DNA of 17,938 nt from Acidobacteria bacterium UBA823 (GTDB lineage Bacteria > Acidobacteriota > Vicinamibacteria > Vicinamibacterales > UBA823), in assembly GCA_002296225.1 (NCBI GenBank), contig DBHR01000111.1:1-17938 (forward strand). The letters are read 5' to 3'. The notes below the pieces were generated by a model that ran no database searches, was not told where the DNA came from, and saw nothing but the letters and a program-made list of their open reading frames with translations. A program made the position numbers and the translations under genes. This document shows, in pieces, positions 14,155-17,938 of this stretch (position 1 is its first letter; each line of letters opens with the position of its first letter).

Positions 14155-14772
14155 ATGCGCTTTAAATCACTGTCGGGCTGCACGATCGCTGTCCTCGGCC
14201 TCCTCCTGTTGGGAGTAACGTCGAGCGCTGCGCAGAACAGGGAGACCGACCGTGTCCGCGTCTTCGTCCAGGTTTCCGAAGAGCGGCCGGAAGATGCCGT
14301 TGTCGATGCAAACCTACCGCCCGGCCAATGGCAGCTCGAACCCATGAGCTTCGGTACAGAAGGCAATACCTATTTCTTCGACCTCAAACAAGCCCAATAC
14401 CTCGGACAGCAGTTGAGCAAGCAGCTTCAGCGCACGAACTCGCGCAAAGAGCTGATTGAACTGGTCGAGACCAGAGAAGAGGCGGCGGTCTATCTAGAAA
14501 TCGTCGCGACGAAGGTCGAAGGGAACATCCAGGGGGCCGGCGTCTTCGGCGGGGACGGAACAAACGCGGCACCGTCAACCAATACGACTAAGATGGTGGG
14601 GGATGCGTTAATTGTCCGGCTGACGATGCGTGGTCAAGTGTTTACAACCGACTTCACTGGCCAGAAGCTCGACGCACTGCGAACGCCTGAGGTCCAGGTG
14701 GCCAGAGAGGTCGAACGATTCCTCGAAGTCAATGCCGAAGGTATTCGTACATTGAACCCACCGCGCCACTGA
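14155..14772 (+). CDS. Small exported protein of unknown function, first tandem paralogue
   Basis: I do not recognise this family. In-frame ATGs occur at 14134, 14143 and 14155. I choose 14155 because GGGGGTGACT precedes it and the alignment with the downstream paralogue begins there (MRFKS versus MRLRS). It has 205 residues: a Sec signal (hydrophobic 10-24, cleavage near SSAA-Q27), a short beta strand VRVFVQV, QWQLEPMSFGTEG, a helix FFDLKQAQYLGQQLSKQLQR, then RTNSRKELIELVETREEA, the strand VYLEIVATKVEG, a flexible Gly/Asn/Thr linker, and LIVRLTMRGQVFTTDFTG with a C-terminal helix. The mixed alpha/beta pattern with LExVAT strands is loosely like periplasmic Lpo/TolB-N-type domains, but that is speculative. 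It should be periplasmic. The downstream paralogue follows after 47 bases. Confidence 0.8.
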   Translation: MRFKSLSGCTIAVLGLLLLGVTSSAAQNRETDRVRVFVQVSEERPEDAVVDANLPPGQWQLEPMSFGTEGNTYFFDLKQAQYLGQQLSKQLQRTNSRKELIELVETREEAAVYLEIVATKVEGNIQGAGVFGGDGTNAAPSTNTTKMVGDALIVRLTMRGQVFTTDFTGQKLDALRTPEVQVAREVERFLEVNAEGIRTLNPPRH

Positions 14773-14786
14773 ACTGTTCGAACAGT
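14773..14786. repeat. 14-bp perfect palindrome between the tandem paralogues
   Basis: ACTGTTCGAACAGT is fully self-complementary and begins right after the TGA of the first paralogue. It could be an operator for a dimeric regulator controlling the second copy, or part of an mRNA hairpin. The GTTC/GAAC half-sites are inward-facing, unlike the CGAAC...GTTCG LexA box of Gram-positives, so I do not call it a LexA site. Confidence 0.45.
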
Positions 14787-14819
14787 GAAAACGACTACCC
14801 GCGGCCACGGTAAATCGCT

Positions 14820-15434
14820 ATGCGTCTCAGATCGTCGCTAAACCTCACTCTCGGCGTCATCGGTCTTCTCCTGTTGGGCGCAATGTCCAGCGCCGCTCAG
14901 GACAGAGAGACCGACCGCATCCGCGTGTATGTCTTCTATACCCAAGAGCGCCCTGAAGACAGCATCGTCGACCCAAAACTCCCGACCGACCAATGGCAAC
15001 TCGAACCGTTAACCTTTGGGCCGCAAGGCAATGCCTATTACTTCGACCTCCAACAAGCCGAATACCTAGGAACCCAGCTGATCCGTCAGCTTCAGCGCAC
15101 AAACTCCCGCCGAGAGCTCATTGAGATGGTCAGCACTCCGGACGAGGCGATGCTCTTTCTTGAGGTCGTCGCGACGAGGGTGAAAGGAGAGATCCAAGGG
15201 GCCGCAATCCACTCCGGCACCGGGCAGGCGGCTGGGTCAACCGTCACAACCATGGCGGTTCATGACGTGTTGATCGCCCGGCTGACGATCCCAAACCATG
15301 TGTACACGACCGATTTTCTCGGCACGAAGATCGACGCCCTGCGAACACCGGCGGTCGAGGTAGCTAAGCAGGTCGAGCGGTTCATCAAAACAAACGCCGA
15401 CGAACTGCGCGCAGCGAACCCGCGGCGACCCTAA
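14820..15434 (+). CDS. Small exported protein of unknown function, second tandem paralogue
   Basis: This 204-residue protein is a clear paralogue of the preceding gene, over half identical by eye along the whole length and almost gapless. Shared blocks are IGLLLLG (signal), SSAAQ-RETDR, ERPED, QWQLEP, YLG-QL--QLQRTNSR-ELIE, EIQGA and TTDF-G-K-DALRTP. The strongest differences are at residues 36-42 and in the Gly/Thr linker near 130-145. It has a Sec signal (cleavage near AAQ27), so it should be periplasmic. The ribosome binding site is poor (only GGTAAA nearby), so it may depend on coupling or readthrough from the first gene. It converges with the FAH-family gene, with 55 bases between the stops. 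Function unknown. Confidence 0.8.
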   Translation: MRLRSSLNLTLGVIGLLLLGAMSSAAQDRETDRIRVYVFYTQERPEDSIVDPKLPTDQWQLEPLTFGPQGNAYYFDLQQAEYLGTQLIRQLQRTNSRRELIEMVSTPDEAMLFLEVVATRVKGEIQGAAIHSGTGQAAGSTVTTMAVHDVLIARLTIPNHVYTTDFLGTKIDALRTPAVEVAKQVERFIKTNADELRAANPRRP

Positions 15435-15489
15435 CCCAACCAAATAGTGAGCACAACCCTCCGCCGGCGTGAAGTAACTGCGGAGAGCG

Positions 15490-16599
15490 TCAGCGGGGCA
15501 TAACGTCGAGCCAGGCCTCCACCGGGTTCGTCAACGTCCCGATCCCCTCCACCGAACATCTGGCGACGTCACCAGGTTGCATGAAGACCGGCGGCGTGCG
15601 CGCATAGCCGACCCCGCCCGGCGTACCCGTCGCAATCACGTCACCCGGGCGCAGAATGATGTTATTCGACACGAAGTGCACCAATTCGTCCACACTATGC
15701 TGCATCAGTTCGGTGTTCGCATCCTGCATCACCGCCTCAGACAGCGTGAATTTGATGTCCAGCGCGTGCGGATCGGGTACGAATTCAGCTGGCACGATGA
15801 ACGGCCCAAGGGGCGCAAACGTGTCGCTCCCCTTCCACACCAGCCAATCTGATCCATACCGATTGTCGCCACGGCCCTCCCGGTCGCCCACGTCGTTCAT
15901 CATGGTGTAGCCGAAGATGTGTGACCTGGCCTGGTTAAGCGGTACGTGGCTGGCTGGCTTTCCGATCACAATGGCGAACTCGCACTCCCAGTCGATCTGT
16001 TCCCGTCCTGGCTTCATGAGAATCGGATCGCCGTCGCCGATCACGACCGAGGCAGGCTTATTGAACAAGTACGGATTTTGCCTGACATCGTCCGGTGCTC
16101 GCTCCCAAAAATGATCCATCGATTTCGGCGCGGCATCGACCGCACTCGAGTCCGACATCTCAGCAGCAAGCCCGGTCGTCATCTCACGCATGTGCTCACG
16201 GTAGTTGAGCGCTGCTGACAGCACGACTGCTGGCCGCACCGGCGCCAAGACGTCGACGTCACCGAGGTCGTGGACGTAGGCCGGCAACTGTCCCGTATCG
16301 ATGGTCGGTGCGATCAGTTCAACAATTGCGTGAATCCGATCCCGCATCCCCAACTCGTAGCGGCCAATGAGTTCTTTCATGTCCTTGGGCATCGGCAACG
16401 TCACCCACAGACGCTGGTGTCGCTCAAGGGAGGTATTCGCCGCTTGGAGATCGATGACGTAGCGATCGCGCAGGACGACACCGAGGCTCTCCTCCCCGTC
16501 GTGCTCAAACGTGCTGAGCTTGAACGGCTCCGCACCCTGTGCGATCGAGGACATGCCGAGTGCGAGTACCACCGTGAACCCAAACATACGTCTCCGCAT
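15490..16599 (-). CDS. Exported fumarylacetoacetate hydrolase (FAH) family protein
   Basis: This 369-residue protein starts at ATG 16599 (minus) behind AAGGAG. It has a Sec signal (RRR, then a hydrophobic segment, cleavage near AQG-A23), which is unusual for a family that is normally cytosolic. The C-terminal FAH domain shows LNYREH (residues 131-136), YLFNKPASVVIGDGDPI, metal ligands Glu205 and Glu207 in DWECEFAIVIG, Asp236 in GYTMMNDVGDRE, a DWLVWKGSDTFAPLGPFIV segment, and RPGDVIATGTPGGVG. The family hydrolyses or decarboxylates beta-diketone-like acids with Mg2+ or Mn2+. The intact metal residues argue for an active hydrolase in the periplasm, but the substrate is unknown. The N-terminal 120 residues follow the extended FAH layout. 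It is divergent from the cstA-like gene and may share regulation with it. Confidence 0.88.
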   Translation of the reverse strand: MRRRMFGFTVVLALGMSSIAQGAEPFKLSTFEHDGEESLGVVLRDRYVIDLQAANTSLERHQRLWVTLPMPKDMKELIGRYELGMRDRIHAIVELIAPTIDTGQLPAYVHDLGDVDVLAPVRPAVVLSAALNYREHMREMTTGLAAEMSDSSAVDAAPKSMDHFWERAPDDVRQNPYLFNKPASVVIGDGDPILMKPGREQIDWECEFAIVIGKPASHVPLNQARSHIFGYTMMNDVGDREGRGDNRYGSDWLVWKGSDTFAPLGPFIVPAEFVPDPHALDIKFTLSEAVMQDANTELMQHSVDELVHFVSNNIILRPGDVIATGTPGGVGYARTPPVFMQPGDVARCSVEGIGTLTNPVEAWLDVMPR

Positions 16600-16686
16600 C
16601 CAGAACTCCTTCTTGCATCACATCAAAAGAATTAGAACCGCCACCAGTTTCAACCGATAGTTTACCCGTCGGACGCGCACCTAAAC

Positions 16687-16692
16687 TATAAT
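16687..16692 (+). promoter_or_regulatory. -10 box of the cstA-like gene
   Basis: TATAAT matches the -10 consensus in the 175-base gap between the divergent FAH-family and cstA-like genes. The best -35-like hexamer, TTTACC (16661-16666), has a 20-base spacer, so it is poor. Transcription would start near 16699 and leave a leader of about 75 bases containing the hairpin at 16701-16721. Confidence 0.45.
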
Positions 16693-16700
16693 CAGTCTTT

Positions 16701-16721
16701 GAAAGCAATTTCGTTGCTTTC
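16701..16721 (+). promoter_or_regulatory. Hairpin at the predicted mRNA start of the cstA-like gene
   Basis: GAAAGCAA (16701-16708) pairs perfectly with TTGCTTTC (16714-16721) around the loop TTTCG, with possible G-U extension on both sides. It sits directly after the -10 box, so it could be an operator or a 5' leader structure. It is not followed by a T tract, so an attenuator is unlikely. Confidence 0.4.
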
Positions 16722-16774
16722 GGATGATGGTCAGAGCTTCATCGTTGTTGTAGTTGGCAGTCTACGGGGAATAA

Positions 16775-17938
16775 ATGAGCGCCGTCCTCCTCGCCTCTCT
16801 TGGCTTAACCCTCCTTTTTCTTGGTTACTGGTTCTACTCGCGATTCATCGCCGAAAAGATATATCAACTGGACCCCGCGTTCGAGACGCCGGCCCACGCA
16901 ATGCGCGACGATATTGATTATGTGCCTACGCCCCGCATCGTCTTATGGGGACACCACTTCACCGCTGTGGCGGGCTTGGCACCCATCGTCGGTCCAGCGA
17001 TTGCGGTCATCTGGGGTTGGCTGCCAGCGTTCATCTGGGTCACGGTCGGGACGATCTTCTTCGCGGGCGTGCACGACCTCGGTGCAGTTTGGGTGAGCGT
17101 CCGCAACAGAGCCCAGTCGATTGGTGCTCTGACTGGTGACATCGTCGGAACACGTGCGCGAACCCTCTTCATGATCGTTATCTTCCTGCTGCTTTTGATG
17201 GTCAATGCCGTGTTCGCGGTCGCGATCGCTGACGCGTTGCAGGCGACGCCGAGCAGCGTGATTCCGGTCTGGACGGCGACGATACTAGCACTCGGACTGG
17301 GTCAGCTGCTCTTTCGGATGAAGGTCCCGCTGTTGTGGCCCACTGTTATTGGGACGGTCATACTCTATGCCGTGCTCCCCCTCGGAGAGTTCGCACCAAT
17401 CGAACTGCCGGACAGCCTGCTCGGACTTGCACCTGGCGCTCAGTGGATCCTCATTCTCTTCATCTATGCGGCGATCGCATCACTGCTGCCGATCTGGGTC
17501 CTCCTGCAGCCGCGCGCCTACATCAATGCCGTGCAACTCTTCGTCGGTCTCGCGCTCGTATATGCCGCGATCTTCATTGCAGGCCCAACGATCGTTGCGC
17601 CAGCCATTAACCTGGACATTCCGGCCGACGTGCCACCGCTGCTGCCACTCCTTTTCGTCACCATCGCGTGTGGCGCCATCTCCGGCTTCCACGGCCTTGT
17701 GGGATCTGGCACGACATCAAAGCAACTTGACCGGGAAACTGACGCGCGATTCGTTGGCTACCTGGGGTCCACCGGCGAGGGGGTCCTGGCCCTCGCGGCG
17801 ATCATCGCAACGACCGCTGGGTTCGCGTCCCTCGAGGAATGGCGGGCGATCTACACGAACTTCGAGGGTGGCGGCCTGGGAGCCTTCGTCCAGGGAGGCG
17901 CCACGATCATTGCGGACGGCTCAGGCCTCCCGCACGAG
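16775..17938 (+). CDS. cstA: CstA-family carbon starvation transporter, N-terminal part
   Basis: The frame is open from ATG 16775 (GGGGA at 16766-16770) to the right edge, giving the first 388 residues; the C-terminus is missing. Many hydrophobic segments mark an inner-membrane protein, starting with residues 1-20 and followed by about ten segments. CstA hallmarks are GHHFTAVAGLAPIVGPAIAV (residues 52-71), a FAGVHDLGAVWVSVRNRAQS loop, and ACGAISGFHGLVGSGTTSKQ before an acidic LDRETDAR loop. CstA proteins are peptide or pyruvate permeases induced on carbon starvation. This one resembles the compact CstA-like group, not the long E. coli protein, so the substrate is open. A divergent FAH-family gene is upstream. 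Confidence 0.9.
   Translation, partial: MSAVLLASLGLTLLFLGYWFYSRFIAEKIYQLDPAFETPAHAMRDDIDYVPTPRIVLWGHHFTAVAGLAPIVGPAIAVIWGWLPAFIWVTVGTIFFAGVHDLGAVWVSVRNRAQSIGALTGDIVGTRARTLFMIVIFLLLLMVNAVFAVAIADALQATPSSVIPVWTATILALGLGQLLFRMKVPLLWPTVIGTVILYAVLPLGEFAPIELPDSLLGLAPGAQWILILFIYAAIASLLPIWVLLQPRAYINAVQLFVGLALVYAAIFIAGPTIVAPAINLDIPADVPPLLPLLFVTIACGAISGFHGLVGSGTTSKQLDRETDARFVGYLGSTGEGVLALAAIIATTAGFASLEEWRAIYTNFEGGGLGAFVQGGATIIADGSGLPHE

Noticed and set aside
14773..14786. LexA/SOS box reading of the palindrome
   Set aside because: Half-sites face the wrong way for the CGAAC-N4-GTTCG box and do not match the direct-repeat alphaproteobacterial form.
15459..15485. CTCCGC ... GCGGAG inverted repeat between the second paralogue and the FAH-family gene as a two-way terminator
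   Set aside because: The 6-bp stem has a 15-base loop and no T tract on either strand; too weak to call.
16699..16917. 72-codon plus-strand frame overlapping the start of the cstA-like gene
   Set aside because: The true frame from 16775 encodes unmistakable CstA sequence and runs to the window edge; this one is an overlapping shadow.
1..17938. Search for tRNA/rRNA genes, CRISPR arrays, insertion sequences, integrases, toxin-antitoxin or defence genes
   Set aside because: None seen. Gene content is uniform and metabolic or exported, with no terminal inverted repeats, arrays or compositional break visible by eye.

Overview
The window (about 60% G+C by eye) carries 15 protein-coding genes, the first and last cut by the window edges. 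I see no tRNA, rRNA, CRISPR array, insertion sequence, integrase or phage gene. The gene content points to an Acidobacteriota-type genome (Vicinamibacteria-like is my best guess): a diheme DUF1592-family protein paired with a Tat-exported DUF1552 (HXXSHH) protein and an exported ankyrin protein, plus PQQ dehydrogenase, DinB lipoprotein and histidine utilisation genes. This assignment is an inference from family composition, since no marker RNA is present. Exported proteins are strikingly common: at least nine of the 15 genes begin with a Sec, Tat or lipoprotein signal.

Layout, left to right. (1) 1-489: C-terminal end of a PQQ-dependent dehydrogenase. 581-1150: a DinB-fold lipoprotein, closed by a strong stem-loop terminator at 1177-1210. 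1274-2056: an exported HpcH/HpaI-type aldolase with an altered active site. (2) 2238-8019: a likely three-gene operon, DUF1592 cytochrome, DUF1552 protein and ankyrin-repeat protein, behind a consensus -10 box (TATAAT, 2175-2180). All three products are exported. (3) 8141-9324: an endostatin/DUF1554-like lipoprotein translationally coupled (TAATG) to methionine-R-sulfoxide reductase msrB. (4) 9321-14030: histidine utilisation, with hutU-hutH on the minus strand (ATGA overlap) and hutI divergent on the plus strand. Together these take histidine through urocanate and imidazolonepropionate to formiminoglutamate; the next step (hutG or hutF) is not in the window. (5) 14155-15434: two tandem paralogues of a small exported protein that I do not recognise. 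(6) 15490-16599 (minus): an exported fumarylacetoacetate-hydrolase-family protein, divergent from the start of a CstA-type transporter at 16775-17938.

The picture is a heterotroph using amino acids and small carbon compounds, with much of its unusual biochemistry in the periplasm. The strongest candidates for undescribed biology are the DUF1592-DUF1552-ankyrin export cluster, the tandem unknown paralogues, and the two exported versions of normally cytosolic catabolic enzymes (aldolase and FAH hydrolase). No gap between genes exceeds 300 bases; the largest is 181 bases (2057-2237), which holds the promoter of the DUF1592 operon.
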